Shown here in pieces: positions 44,380 through 52,695 of a stretch of 64,000 bases of DNA. The position numbers and the translations under genes are program-made. This DNA comes from DASUAS01 sp963756895. Its GTDB lineage: Bacteria > Actinomycetota > Acidimicrobiia > IMCC26256 > DASPTH01. How positions within the stretch are numbered: the first letter of the stretch is position 1; every line of letters starts with the position of its first letter. The DNA lies in the NCBI GenBank assembly GCA_963756895.1, contig CAVWPI010000003.1:62001-126000 (forward strand). Reading direction: 5' to 3'. The notes beneath the pieces were generated by a model, which was not told where the DNA came from, ran no database searches, and was given only the letters and a program-made list of their open reading frames with translations.

Positions 44380-44774
44380 GCAGTGCCCTCCTCGAGCTGC
44401 TCCATGAACTCCAGCCGGATCCCCCCGGGCGCCGTCACGAACGCGATGCGCCGACGACCGAACGGGCCCTCCACGACCTCGGGCCCCCACACGACGTCGT
44501 GGCCCGCGCCCGTGTGGCGCGCGAGCTCGGCGTCGAGGTCGTCGGTGAACAGCGCGGGGTGCAGGAAGCCCTCGTCGGGAAGGCCGACCGCGTCCTCGTA
44601 GATGGCGCGTGTGAACAGCGTGATCTGCACCGGGCCGAGCAACACGTCGGCGCGTTCGGCGCCGTTCCACTCCATCCGGTCGCGGATCTCGGCCCCGGCG
44701 CGCTCGTAGTACGCGCACGCGGCGTCGAGGTCGGCGACCTTCACCGCCAGGTTGGCCATGCCGATCACGCCCAC
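44376..44774 (-). CDS. VOC family protein
   Basis: 132 residues: GMANLAVKVADLDAACAYYERAGAEI, then LLGPVQITLF, LHPALFTDDLDAELARHTGAG and TAPGGIRLEFMEQLE. Members of this superfamily bind metal and include glyoxalases, ring-cleavage dioxygenases and resistance proteins. The metal-binding residues cannot be assigned with confidence. First gene of a minus-strand unit. Confidence 0.78.
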   Translation of the reverse strand: MGVIGMANLAVKVADLDAACAYYERAGAEIRDRMEWNGAERADVLLGPVQITLFTRAIYEDAVGLPDEGFLHPALFTDDLDAELARHTGAGHDVVWGPEVVEGPFGRRRIAFVTAPGGIRLEFMEQLEEGTA

Positions 44775-44780
44775 GCCGGG

Positions 44781-44786
44781 ACCTTA
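44781..44786 (-). promoter_or_regulatory. Leaderless -10 hexamer for the VOC operon
   Basis: TAAGGT on the minus strand, exactly 6 bases before GTG 44774. Confidence 0.5.
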
Positions 44787-44826
44787 CCGACCCGGGTGCG
44801 CGCGGCGCCCGCCGTCGGCGCACCGA

Positions 44827-44832
44827 TACCGT
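44827..44832 (+). promoter_or_regulatory. Leaderless -10 hexamer for ltrA-like gene
   Basis: TACCGT, exactly 6 bases before ATG 44839. Confidence 0.5.
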
Positions 44833-44838
44833 CTTCTG

Positions 44839-45992
44839 ATGACCAGCACCTGGCGCCGGCCGATGGGGTCACGCGACGCGTCGGAGGAGCACCGGGCGTC
44901 CACCCCGCTCGAGCTGCTCTACGACCTGTGCTTCGTCGTCGCGGTCGCGCCGCGCCGCCACGCTCCTGCACCACGGCATCAGCCACGGCGACGTCGGGCA
45001 GCTCGGTCGTCAGCTACGTGCTCGTGTTCTTCGCCATCTGGTGGGCGTGGATGAACTTCACCTGGTTCGCGTCGGCGTACGACAACGACGACGTCATCTA
45101 CCGCCTGCTCGTGCTCGTGCAGATCGCCGGGGTGCTCATCCTCGCCGCCGGCGTGCCGCGCGCCTTCGAGCACCGCGACTTCGACATCGTGTTCGTCGGC
45201 TACATCGTCATGCGGGCGGCGTTGGTGACCCTCTGGCTGCGCGCCGGCCACCACGATCCGCGAGCGCCGAGGTGCCACCGCATCGCTTCGCCGCTGGGCG
45301 AGTCGGTGTGCATGGTCGGATGGGTTGGGGTGGCGCTGCTCGGGCTGGCCGGTGTGGGCGTTCTTCGGTCATGGGCTCGCCGAGCTCTGGTGCCGGCGTG
45401 GGCCGAAGCGGCCGCGCACACCACCGTGGCATCCCGAGCACATCGCCGAGCGCTACGGGCTCTTCACCATCATCGTGCTGGGCGAGACGATCCTCTCGTC
45501 GTCGATCGCGTTCCAGGTGGTCGTCGACGACCGCAGCGGCGACGTCACCGTCGTCGCTCGACGGCCGTCGGCGCGCTCCTCACCGTGTTCGCGATGTGGT
45601 GGATCTACTTCGCCAAACCGGCGGCGCCGCGGCTCGTGTCGAACCGGGTGGCGTTCCCGTGGGGCTACGTCCACTACGTGGTGTTCGCGGCCGCGGCGGC
45701 AGTGGGCGCGGGCGTCGGCGTGATGGTCGACCACGTCACCGATCGCGCCCACATCTCCGATGTCGCCGCGGCGGCGGCGTTCACGGTGCCGGTCGTCCTG
45801 TACGTGCTCGCGGTGCATTCATCCAGACGCTCTCTGCCGGCGCGCACCCCGACCGCCTCGGTGGCGTTCGTGGTCGCAGTCGTGCTCGTGGCCGCGGCGA
45901 CGTTCACCGGCCAGCCGGTGCTGCTCACCGGTCTCGTGCTCGCGGTGCTCGTGGCGTTCCTCCTCGTACGCCAGGAACGTGCGTCACCCTGA
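44839..45992 (+). CDS. Low-temperature-requirement A (LtrA) family membrane protein (frameshifted)
   Basis: Starts with the family signature STPLELLYDLCFVVAVA, then membrane segments YVLVFFAIWWAWMNFTWFASAYDNDD, LLVLVQIAGVLILAAGVPRAFE, HPEHIAERYGLFTIIVLGETILSSS (the conserved RxGxFTIIxLGE), TVFAMWWIYFAKPA and FPWGYVHYVVFAAAAAVGAGV. Corrected length about 380 residues. Frame changes near 44950, 44990, 45265-45360, 45430 and 45555, most in CG-rich runs. The biochemical function of LtrA proteins is unknown; some actinobacterial members are annotated only by this name. Confidence 0.8.
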
Positions 45993-46041
45993 GCGATCGC
46001 GGGTTCAGTTCAGCTTCAGCGGCGGCCGACACCATGGGGGC

Positions 46042-46575
46042 ATGGACGCGGAGACCGCCCTCGAGGTGCCCGGCACGGCTTCGACCACGGCTTCGACCAC
46101 GCCCTCGACCACGCCCTCGACCACGCCCTCGACCACGCTGATCACGCGGCTGGTCCGCTGCATGGGCGTCTCGGTGATCACCACCATCGTGAGCGTCACC
46201 ACGCTGGCGGCCACGACGGTCGGGCTCGGGCCTCGAGGCCTGGGTCGCCAACGTGCTCGCGACCGCAGTCGCCACCGTGCCCTCGTACCACCTCAACCGA
46301 CGGTGGACGTGGGGCAAGCGCGGTGCGTCCGACCTCTGGCGCGAGATCTGCCGTTCTGGGTGCTGTCCTTCGCGGGCCTCGTGCTCTCGACGGTGGCGGT
46401 GGCGCTCACCGACTCGTGGCTGCACGGCTCGCACCTCGGCCAGCCGCTCCGCACGCTCGTGATCGTCACCGCGCACCTCAGCGGCTTCGGGATCCTCTGG
46501 GTCGCGCAGTTCGTCCTGCTGGAGCGGGTGCTGTTCGCGACGAGGCGCGTCGGTTCGCTGGAGTCGCCTCGTTAG
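46042..46575 (+). CDS. GtrA-family membrane protein with Thr/Ser/Pro-rich N-terminus (frameshifted)
   Basis: GtrA-like: four-helix proteins thought to help flip or pass lipid-linked sugars. Recognisable are LVRCMGVSVITTIVSVTTLAA, WVANVLATAVATVPSYHLNRRWTWGKRG (the conserved NRxWTF-like motif), FAGLVLSTVAVALTDSW and SGFGILWVAQFVLLERVLF. The first 30 residues are an unusual TTPS repeat. Frame changes near 46225 and 46350. It lies nine bases before a GT-C glycosyltransferase, a natural partner. Confidence 0.75.
   Translation: MDAETALEVPGTASTTASTTPSTTPSTTPSTTLITRLVRCMGVSVITTIVSVTTLAATTVGLGPRGLGRQRARDRSRHRALVPPQPTVDVGQARCVRPLARDLPFWVLSFAGLVLSTVAVALTDSWLHGSHLGQPLRTLVIVTAHLSGFGILWVAQFVLLERVLFATRRVGSLESPR
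46081..46140 (+). repeat. 12-bp tandem repeat (5 units) in GtrA-like gene
   Basis: Unit TCGACCACGCCC (STTP), with the first and last units slightly changed. It extends the N-terminus of the GtrA-like protein. Confidence 0.8.
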
Positions 46576-46578
46576 CAT
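46573..46578 (+). promoter_or_regulatory. Leaderless -10 hexamer for the GT-C gene
   Basis: TAGCAT, exactly 6 bases before GTG 46585; the first two bases overlap the GtrA stop. Confidence 0.5.
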
Positions 46579-46584
46579 GACCGC

Positions 46585-48221
46585 GTGCGCGCCGGGGCGG
46601 GGAAGGTCTGCGATCGCGCGTCGACACCACCGTCGCCGCCGTCATCGGGATCACGATCGTCGGCTTCGTGCTGCGCCTCGCGGTGCTGGTGCGACCCGCT
46701 CGGGGTGATCGACCGGCTCTTCATCCCCGACGACACCTACTACACGCTCACCATCGCCCGGTCGATCGCTCACGGCCACGGCCCGACGGTCGACGGCCAC
46801 ACCCTCACCAGCGGCTTCCAGGCGCTGCTCGGCTTCCTGCTGGTGCCGGTGTACTGGCTCACCGACAACCCCGACACCGCGCTGCGCATCGACCTCGCGC
46901 TGCTCGTCGTCGTCGACACGCTGACCATCGTCGTGCTCGCGTGGGTCGCGTACCGCTTCGCCGGCCGCGTCGCCGCGGTGACCGCGGCTGCGCTCTGGGC
47001 GGTGTCGCCGGTGGCGGTGTCGATGGCGCTCGGCGGGCTGGAGACGTCGCTGGCGATCCTCGGCGCGGTTGCGCTGGTGGCCGCGTGGATCTGGGCCAAC
47101 GACACCGCGAGCACCACGCCGTGCAGTCGTCACCGGGGTCGTCGGCGGGCTGGCGGTGCTCGCACGCGTCGACGTCGCGCTGCTGGTCGCTGCTGCTCGG
47201 CGGGCTCCAGCTCTGGCGGGGCCGCGGCGGCTGCTGGTACCCGGTGCGATCGCGGGCGCGGTGGTGGTCGCGCCGTGGTGGATCTGGTGCACGGTGCAGT
47301 TCGGCACGCCGGTGCCCACGAGCGGGTCGGCCGCGCACGAGCTCGCGCCGTTGCGAGCCGTTCTCGCGCGAGGGCTCGCGCAGGTCGCGGGCGCGGTCGC
47401 GGGCGGGCCGTTCGACGTGTGGCGATCGTTGCGGGAGCGGCTGGACGATCCATCCCGTGCGTCGGGATGGCTCGTGTTCTGGGTCTTCGTGATCGCGCTG
47501 GTCGCGCTCGGCGTGGTGGTGGGCCCGTCGACGGGTCATGCCGCAGCTCGCGGTGGCCGCGCTGCCGGTGTTCGCGGCCGGGCTGCTGCTCTTCTACGCC
47601 TGGTTCGGCGGTCGGCTGGTACTTCACCCGCTACCTCGCGCCGGTCGCGTGCGTGGTGTCGCTGGTCATCGCGGTCGCGGTCGAGCACGTGTGGGCGCAC
47701 ACGCGGGACGTGGCGGGTCCCGCTGTTCGTCGGGGCCACCGCGGTGTTGCTGGTGGGGCTCGTTCGCGGTCGTGCGCGCGACGCACCGCAACCTCACCGA
47801 CACCAACGCGTCGCAGTCGACGGCGTTCGACTCCGTCACCGGGTACCGCGACACGGCGAAGACGGTGCGTCGCGCTGACGCCACCCGGCAGCGTGCTCGG
47901 CGCGTGGCAGAGCGGCGCGTTCGGCTACTACGCCGACGACCGGGTCAAGGTGGTGAACCTCGACGGGGTCGTGAACCCCGGCGGCCGCCGACGCGCAGCG
48001 CAACAGGACCGGACCGTGGAGTACATGCGCGACCGACGGCGTCGACTGGCTCGCCGACTTCACGTTGCACATCGTCTGGTTCTCGCTGAAGAGCCAGCAA
48101 CAACTCGAGCACCCGCCGGCCGTGCAGGCCGTCAAGGGGCTGCCGCAGTTCCCGCCGTTCCCCGAGTACGCGCGTGGCGCAGATCACGTGGCCGGAGCGA
48201 GACGCGGCCGACGGCGGTTGA
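46585..48221 (+). CDS. GT-C type membrane glycosyltransferase (heavily frameshifted)
   Basis: Polytopic protein with the ArnT/PMT-like opening FIPDDTYYTLTIARSIAHGHGPTVDGHTLTSGFQALLGFLL; the DD pair is the likely catalytic acid of this fold. Further helices: IDLALLVVVDTLTIVVLAWVAYRFAG, VAAVTAAALWAVSPVAVSMALGG, VVTGVVGGLAVLARVDVALLV. The extracytoplasmic C-terminal part contains GSVLGAWQSGAFGYYADDRVKVVNLDGVVN. At least eight frame changes. Corrected length about 540 residues. Acceptor and sugar are unknown. It converges with the PAP2 gene, overlapping it by 38 bases. Confidence 0.65.
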
Positions 48222-49017
48222 GCGTCCACTCGATGCCGCGCGCACCGAGGTAGCCGAGGGCGAGCACGACCCAGCCGCCGACCGCGTCGAGGATCCAGTG
48301 GTTGGCGGTCACCACGATGCAGAAGAAGATGGTGACCGGGTAGAGCGCCCACAGCACCTTGGCCCAGGTGCGGCGCAGCAACGGCCACACCGCCAGCGCC
48401 GACCACGTCGACCAGCCGACGTGCAGGCTCGGCATCGCCGCGAACAGGTTGCCGTAGGTGCGGACGGCCGCGGCCGACGGCGTGCCGTCGGGCCCGAGGC
48501 GCACCCGCACCTGCGGGCCGAAGTTGAAGAAGTCGGCGGCGGTGTCGACGAACCCGAAGCGCGCCGGCATCAGCCGTGGCGGCATGAGCGGGTAGGCCCA
48601 GAACGCCAGGAGCGACACCCCCAGCATGAGCACGAGCGTGTTGCGCCAGCGCACGTACCGCGCCGGCAGCTTGCGGTAGAGCCACACCAGCGCGACCAGC
48701 GGCATGACGAAGTGGATGGTGCCGTACCAGATGTTCCAGAACGACATGAACCAGTCGAGGCCGAGGAACGCCTGCTGGATCGAGTACTCGTGGTACAGAC
48801 CGAGGAACTTCTCGGCGTCGACGATCTGGATCGCGTGGCGGTACGCGTCGGCGCTCACGCCGGCGACCTGGTCGCGCAGCGTGTCGTAGAGCAGGTAGAT
48901 GGCCGACGCCGACCAGGACCTCGATGATCCAGCCGCGTCGGATGCGCCGGGTGAGCGGTCCGGGCCGGTCGGCGAGCCGGCGCGTGTCGCCCCGGTCGCG
49001 GCGTCGACCGCGGTCAC
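48184..49017 (-). CDS. PAP2-superfamily membrane phosphatase/inositol-phosphotransferase-like (frameshifted start)
   Basis: Membrane protein with AUR1/Ipt1-like features: WFMSFWNIWYGTIHFVMPLVALVWLYRKL, AFWAYPLMPPRLMP, then the catalytic pair AAMPSLHVGWSTW and VVTANHWILDAVGGW, giving the histidine and aspartate charge relay of PAP2 enzymes. Corrected length about 277 residues. Frame changes near 48912 and 48972 affect only the N-terminal 35 residues. GTG 49017 overlaps the thioesterase stop. Related proteins transfer or hydrolyse lipid phosphates, often inositol-containing. Confidence 0.78.
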   Translation of the reverse strand: MTAVDAATGATRAGSPTGPDRSPGASDAAGSSRSWSASAIYLLYDTLRDQVAGVSADAYRHAIQIVDAEKFLGLYHEYSIQQAFLGLDWFMSFWNIWYGTIHFVMPLVALVWLYRKLPARYVRWRNTLVLMLGVSLLAFWAYPLMPPRLMPARFGFVDTAADFFNFGPQVRVRLGPDGTPSAAAVRTYGNLFAAMPSLHVGWSTWSALAVWPLLRRTWAKVLWALYPVTIFFCIVVTANHWILDAVGGWVVLALGYLGARGIEWTLNRRRPRLAPAT

Positions 49018-49426
49018 GGGTCCTTGCGGCGCACGATGAACGTCGCCATCGCGCGCGACACCACCGCGCCGTCGGCGTCGGTGACGGTCGACTCGGTGTA
49101 CGCGACCTGGCGCGTGAGCTGGCTGACCTCGCCCCGCACGCGCGAGCGACGTCGCCCACCTTCGGCGCGCGGCGAGTCTGGTACGAGACGTCGAGGGTGG
49201 CGACGCGGTCACCCGACTCGAGCGCGCTGTTGGCGGCGAAGTTCATGGCCGCGTCGTGGATCACGCCGTACACGCCGCCGTGCACGATGCCGAACGGGTT
49301 GCCGGCGAGCTCGGTGGGCGTCCACGTCGCCTCGACCCAGCCCTCGCCGTAGCGCTCGAAGTCGACGCCGAGCTGCCCGAGCAACGGCATGCCGCCGTCG
49401 CCGAGCGACCGATCCATGTTGCGCAC
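49014..49426 (-). CDS. PaaI-type hotdog thioesterase (frameshifted)
   Basis: About 137 residues. PLLGQLGVDFERYGEGWVEATWTP is followed by the catalytic-helix signature NPFGIVHGGVYGVIHDAAMNFAANS, then VATLDVSYQTRRAPKVGD. The C-terminal strand TESTVTDADGAVVSRAMATFIVRRKDP is in another frame after a change near 49140 (acgcgcgagcg). Such enzymes hydrolyse acyl-CoA; the HGG motif fits. It is divergent from the thiolase gene. Confidence 0.8.
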
Positions 49427-49432
49427 CGGGTG

Positions 49433-49438
49433 AGGCTA
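49433..49438 (-). promoter_or_regulatory. Leaderless -10 hexamer for the thioesterase
   Basis: TAGCCT on the minus strand, exactly 6 bases before GTG 49426. Confidence 0.5.
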
Positions 49439-49486
49439 CCGGGCACCCCCGGTACCCTCCGGTCGACCCGACCGAGGAGCAACGTC

Positions 49487-50687
49487 ATGCCCACCGCCGT
49501 CGTCGTCGACGCCGTCCGCACTCCGCTCGGGCGGCGCAACGGGCAGCTCGCCGAGTGGCATCCGGTCGACCTGCTGGCGCACGTGCTGTCGACGCTGACC
49601 GATGCGCAACGACCTCGATCCCGCGGTGGTCGACGACGTGATCACGGGCTGCGTGTCGCAGGTGGGGGAGCAGGCGCTCAACGTGAGTCGCAACGCGTTG
49701 CTCGCGGCCGGCTTCCCCGACTCGGTGCCGGGCACGACGGTCGACCGTCAGTGCGGCTCGTCGCAACAGGCGCTCCACTTCGCCGCGCAGGGCGTGATGG
49801 CGGGCGCGTACGACGTCGTGATCGCGGCGGGCGTCGAGAGCATGACCCGCGTGCCCATGGGATCGTCGGTGCTCGGTGCGGACCCGTTCGGCACGCGCCT
49901 CGTCGCAGCGGTACCCGAACCTCGTGCCGCAGGGCATCTCCGCCGAGCTCATCGCCGAACGGTGGGGCTTCACGCGCGAAGAGCTCGACGCGTTCTCGCT
50001 CCAGTCACAACTGCGCGCCGCACGCGCGACGGAGGAAGCACGGTTCGACCGCGAGCTGGTGCCGGTACCGATCGTGGTCGACGGTCGGCTCGCGCCCGAT
50101 GACGGCCGACGAGGGAATCCGACCCGACACCACCGCCGAACGACTCGCGGCACTGAAGCCGGCGTTCAAGGCCGACGGCGTGGTCACCGCCGGCAACTCG
50201 TCGCAGATCAGCGACGGCGCCGCTGCGGTGCTGGTCACCAGCGAAGCCGCGGCGGTCCGCCTCGGACTCACGCCGCCGCGCGCGCATCGTCGCGTTCGCG
50301 CTCGCCGGCGCCGACCCCATCCTCATGCTCACCGCGCCGATCCCGGCGACCGCCCGGGTCCTGGAACGTGCGGGCATCGCCCTCGACGCGGTCGACCGCA
50401 TCGAGATCAACGAGGCGTTCGCCAGCGTCGTGCTCGCGTGGGCGCACGAGGTGCACCCCGACATGGAGAAGGTCAACGTCAACGGGGGTGCCATCGCGCT
50501 CGGCCATCCGCTCGGGGCCTCGGGCGCCCGGCTCACCGCCACCCTGCTGGGCGAGCTCGAGCGCAGCGGCTCCCGCCTCGGACTGCAGCTCATGTGCGAG
50601 GGCGGGGGCCAGGCCAACGCCACCCTGTTCGAGCGGCTGTACGGGCGCGTTCCGCGTTCGCGGCCCGGGGGGCGCGACGATCTCACC
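49487..50687 (+). CDS. Acetyl-CoA acetyltransferase / 3-ketoacyl-CoA thiolase (frameshifted)
   Basis: Thiolase with all catalytic blocks: VVVDAVRTPLGRRNGQLAEWHPVDLLAHVL at the start, nucleophilic cysteine in TTVDRQCGSSQQALHFA, NVNGGAIALGHPLGASGARL with the histidine, and the second cysteine in GLQLMCEGGGQANATLFERL. GAGGAG precedes ATG 49487. Frame changes near 49605, 49905, 50105 and 50285. No stop is found between the last thiolase block and ATG 50688, so the real end is probably close to 50650 and one base or stop codon is misread. It degrades or builds short acyl-CoA chains. Confidence 0.82.
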
Positions 50688-50942
50688 ATGGACCTGGCCC
50701 TGCGCATCGTGTTCGGCGTCGCCGTCGCCGTCGTGCTCTACCTGATGGGTGCGTCGATGCTGCGGAAGTTCCACGTGGCCCCGCCCGCGGAACCCGATCC
50801 CGAGGACATCAAGTCCGTCGACCTGCACTTCCGCTGCATCGTGTGCGGCGCCGAGGTCACGATGACCGCCGCCCAGGACGATCCCGAACCGCCCCGCCAC
50901 TGCCGCGAGGACATGGTGCTGGTCGCGGAAGGCCCCGGCTAG
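50688..50942 (+). CDS. Small membrane protein with zinc-ribbon-like C-terminus
   Basis: 84 residues: one N-terminal helix (LALRIVFGVAVAVVLYLMGAS), then a soluble part with C-x-x-C in RCIVCGAEVTM and HCREDM. Four possible metal ligands (Cys, Cys, His, Cys) suggest a zinc ribbon facing the cytoplasm. It follows the thiolase in the same frame; ATG is preceded by a weak ribosome site. Function unknown. Confidence 0.6.
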   Translation: MDLALRIVFGVAVAVVLYLMGASMLRKFHVAPPAEPDPEDIKSVDLHFRCIVCGAEVTMTAAQDDPEPPRHCREDMVLVAEGPG

Positions 50943-51018
50943 TTCTCCCCAGACTGTGGAGAAACCTGTGTGAAGTTACACGGCTGGGGTTCGGACATTC
51001 CGCCCGGACAGGTAGGAA

Positions 51019-51282
51019 CTACCGGAAGAATGTGGACAACACGAAGCCCACGATGAGCAGCCCGAGCCCGATGAGCAGGAAGTTGTTGCTCACCTCGCCG
51101 CCGGGCAGCAGCTCGAGGTAGTTGCCCGCGATGACGAGCACGCCCAGGGCCAGACACGTGAACATCGTGACCGGCAGCCACAGCTGGCTGTGCTTGACCT
51201 TCTTGGGAGCGGGCGGGGTGTAGCGCGAGCCCTTGGTGGGACGGCGGGTCGGCTGCTCCGGCGCCTTCTTGGTGCGTGCCAC
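51019..51282 (-). CDS. crgA: Cell division protein CrgA
   Basis: 87 residues: basic N-terminus (TKKAPEQPTRRPTKGSRYTPPAP), helices LWLPVTMFTCLALGVLVIAGNYL and NFLLIGLGLLIVGFVLSTFFR. CrgA joins FtsZ, FtsQ, FtsI and CwsA at the septum and regulates their recruitment in actinobacteria. Position beside trpG and pknB is the same as Rv0011c. GTG 51282 gives the typical length; the frame remains open upstream but that part has no family similarity. Confidence 0.9.
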   Translation of the reverse strand: MARTKKAPEQPTRRPTKGSRYTPPAPKKVKHSQLWLPVTMFTCLALGVLVIAGNYLELLPGGEVSNNFLLIGLGLLIVGFVLSTFFR

Positions 51283-51330
51283 GGTCGGCGACCTTAGCGA
51301 ATCCCACGGTTGGTGCGATCCCGGCCCCGG

Positions 51331-51336
51331 TAGCGT
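51331..51336 (+). promoter_or_regulatory. Leaderless -10 hexamer for the glutamine amidotransferase gene
   Basis: TAGCGT, 7 bases before GTG 51344. Confidence 0.5.
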
Positions 51337-51343
51337 GCTCGGC

Positions 51344-51931
51344 GTGCGCGTGCTGGTCATCGACAACTACGACTCGTTCGTCTACAACCTCGTCCAGTAC
51401 CTCGGTGAGCTCGGCGCGGAGCCGGTCGTCCACCGCAACGACGCGGTCACCGTCCCGGAGCTGCGTGCGCTCGAGCCCGACGCGGTGCTGGTGTCGCCCG
51501 GTCCCGGGAGCCCCGACGAGCCCGGCGATGTCGGGGTGTCCATCGACGCCATCCGCGCATTCGGCGCAGCCGGGGTGCCGGTCCTGGGCGTCTGCTTCGG
51601 CCACCAGTGCATCGGCCAGATCTTCGGCGGTCGGATCGTGCGCGCGCCGCACGTGATGCACGGCAAGACGTCGCAGATCACCCACGACGGCCGCGGTGTG
51701 TTCACCGGATTGCCGTCGCCGTTCACCGCCACCCGCTACCACTCGCTGGTCATCGCGCGCGACACGGTGCCCGACGCGCTCGAGATCAGCGCCGAGTCCG
51801 AGGACGGCCTGGTGATGGGCCTGCGTCACCGCGAGCTGCCGATCGAAGGCGTCCAATTCCACCCCGAGTCGATCCTCACCGAGGCCGGGCACTCGTTGCT
51901 CGGCAATTTCCTCGGCGCGGTCCGGGCCTAG
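51344..51931 (+). CDS. Glutamine amidotransferase, anthranilate / aminodeoxychorismate synthase component II
   Basis: 195 residues. Start VRVLVIDNYDSFVYNLVQYLGELG, oxyanion SPGPGSPDEPGD, catalytic cysteine in GVCFGHQCIGQ and His-Glu in GVQFHPESILTEAG. It supplies ammonia from glutamine to TrpE or PabB. No component I is present in the window. In mycobacteria the same gene (trpG, also pabA) lies at this place. It converges with the mutY-like gene, overlapping by four bases. Confidence 0.93.
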   Translation: MRVLVIDNYDSFVYNLVQYLGELGAEPVVHRNDAVTVPELRALEPDAVLVSPGPGSPDEPGDVGVSIDAIRAFGAAGVPVLGVCFGHQCIGQIFGGRIVRAPHVMHGKTSQITHDGRGVFTGLPSPFTATRYHSLVIARDTVPDALEISAESEDGLVMGLRHRELPIEGVQFHPESILTEAGHSLLGNFLGAVRA

Positions 51932-52695
51932 GGCAGACGGGCACGTCCGCGCGCGACGACCGCGAGTCCGTCGTCGACCAGTGACGCCAGTGCCTCCGCA
52001 TCGAGCTCGCGCGCGGCAGCAGAACCCGCGCGCAGCCGCGCCATCACCTCGCCCCGCCGCTGACGGAAGCTGCCCGCGAACGGCGGCTGGCGGTGGCGCG
52101 TCTCGTCGGGCAGCGGTCCGCGCGTCGCGCACCGTCGACGGAGGGGACAGTCGCCGCATCGCGGGTCGCGCGGCCGGCACAGCAGCGCGCCCACGTCCAT
52201 GAGCGCGAGCAACCGGTCGCGCCCGCGCAGGGGACGCCCGATGCGCACCGTGGCCGGCTCCGCCGCACGATCGGTGAGTCGCGCGCCCGTCACCCGTTCG
52301 GCGACCCGGCGGATGTTCACCTCGACGGCGGGCACGTCGGCGTCGTCGACCTGCGCCCCGATCGCCGCCGCGGTGTACCGCCCGATGCCGGGCAGCTCGG
52401 TGAGGTCGTCGGGCCAGCCCTGGTCGCGCACGACCACCGCGGTGTCGTAGAGCCGTCGAGCCCGGCGCGGGTAGCCCAGCCGTCCCCACGCGGCGATGGT
52501 TGCGGCCGGACCGGCGTCGGCCATCGCGGTCGGGGTGGGGAACCGGGCGAGGAACGCGCCGTACACCGCCGCCACCCGCGGCACCTGCGTCTGGTGGAGC
52601 ATGACCTCCGACACGAGCACGGCCCAACGGTCGCGGGTCAGCCGCCACGGGAGGTCGTGACGTCCGTGATCCTCGTACCAGGAGGCGAGCGTCAA
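51928..52695 (-). CDS. mutY: MutY-like adenine glycosylase with Asp-to-Glu change at the catalytic position
   Basis: 255 residues. Catalytic glutamate in SEVMLHQTQV (Glu30), helix-hairpin-helix ELPGIGRYTAAAIGAQ, and four iron-sulfur cysteines in CRPRDPRCGDCPLRRRC. At the place of the conserved catalytic aspartate (usual motif D-x-N-V-x-R-V) the sequence reads VEVNIRRV, with Glu125. The protein lacks most of the C-terminal NUDIX-like 8-oxoG recognition domain of larger MutY proteins. The TTG start overlaps the pknB stop. It may be a divergent MutY or a related glycosylase. Confidence 0.8.
   Translation of the reverse strand: MTLASWYEDHGRHDLPWRLTRDRWAVLVSEVMLHQTQVPRVAAVYGAFLARFPTPTAMADAGPAATIAAWGRLGYPRRARRLYDTAVVVRDQGWPDDLTELPGIGRYTAAAIGAQVDDADVPAVEVNIRRVAERVTGARLTDRAAEPATVRIGRPLRGRDRLLALMDVGALLCRPRDPRCGDCPLRRRCATRGPLPDETRHRQPPFAGSFRQRRGEVMARLRAGSAAARELDAEALASLVDDGLAVVARGRARLP

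Noticed and set aside
42778..44823. A 681-residue open frame across the oxidoreductase and VOC genes on the minus strand
   Set aside because: It joins parts of several unrelated genes; the conserved domains change frame and the long frame results from high GC with few stops and a probable missing base.
50767..50780. parS-like CACGTG near 50770
   Set aside because: Only half of the site matches (TTCCACGTGG followed by CC), so it is not a convincing ParB site.
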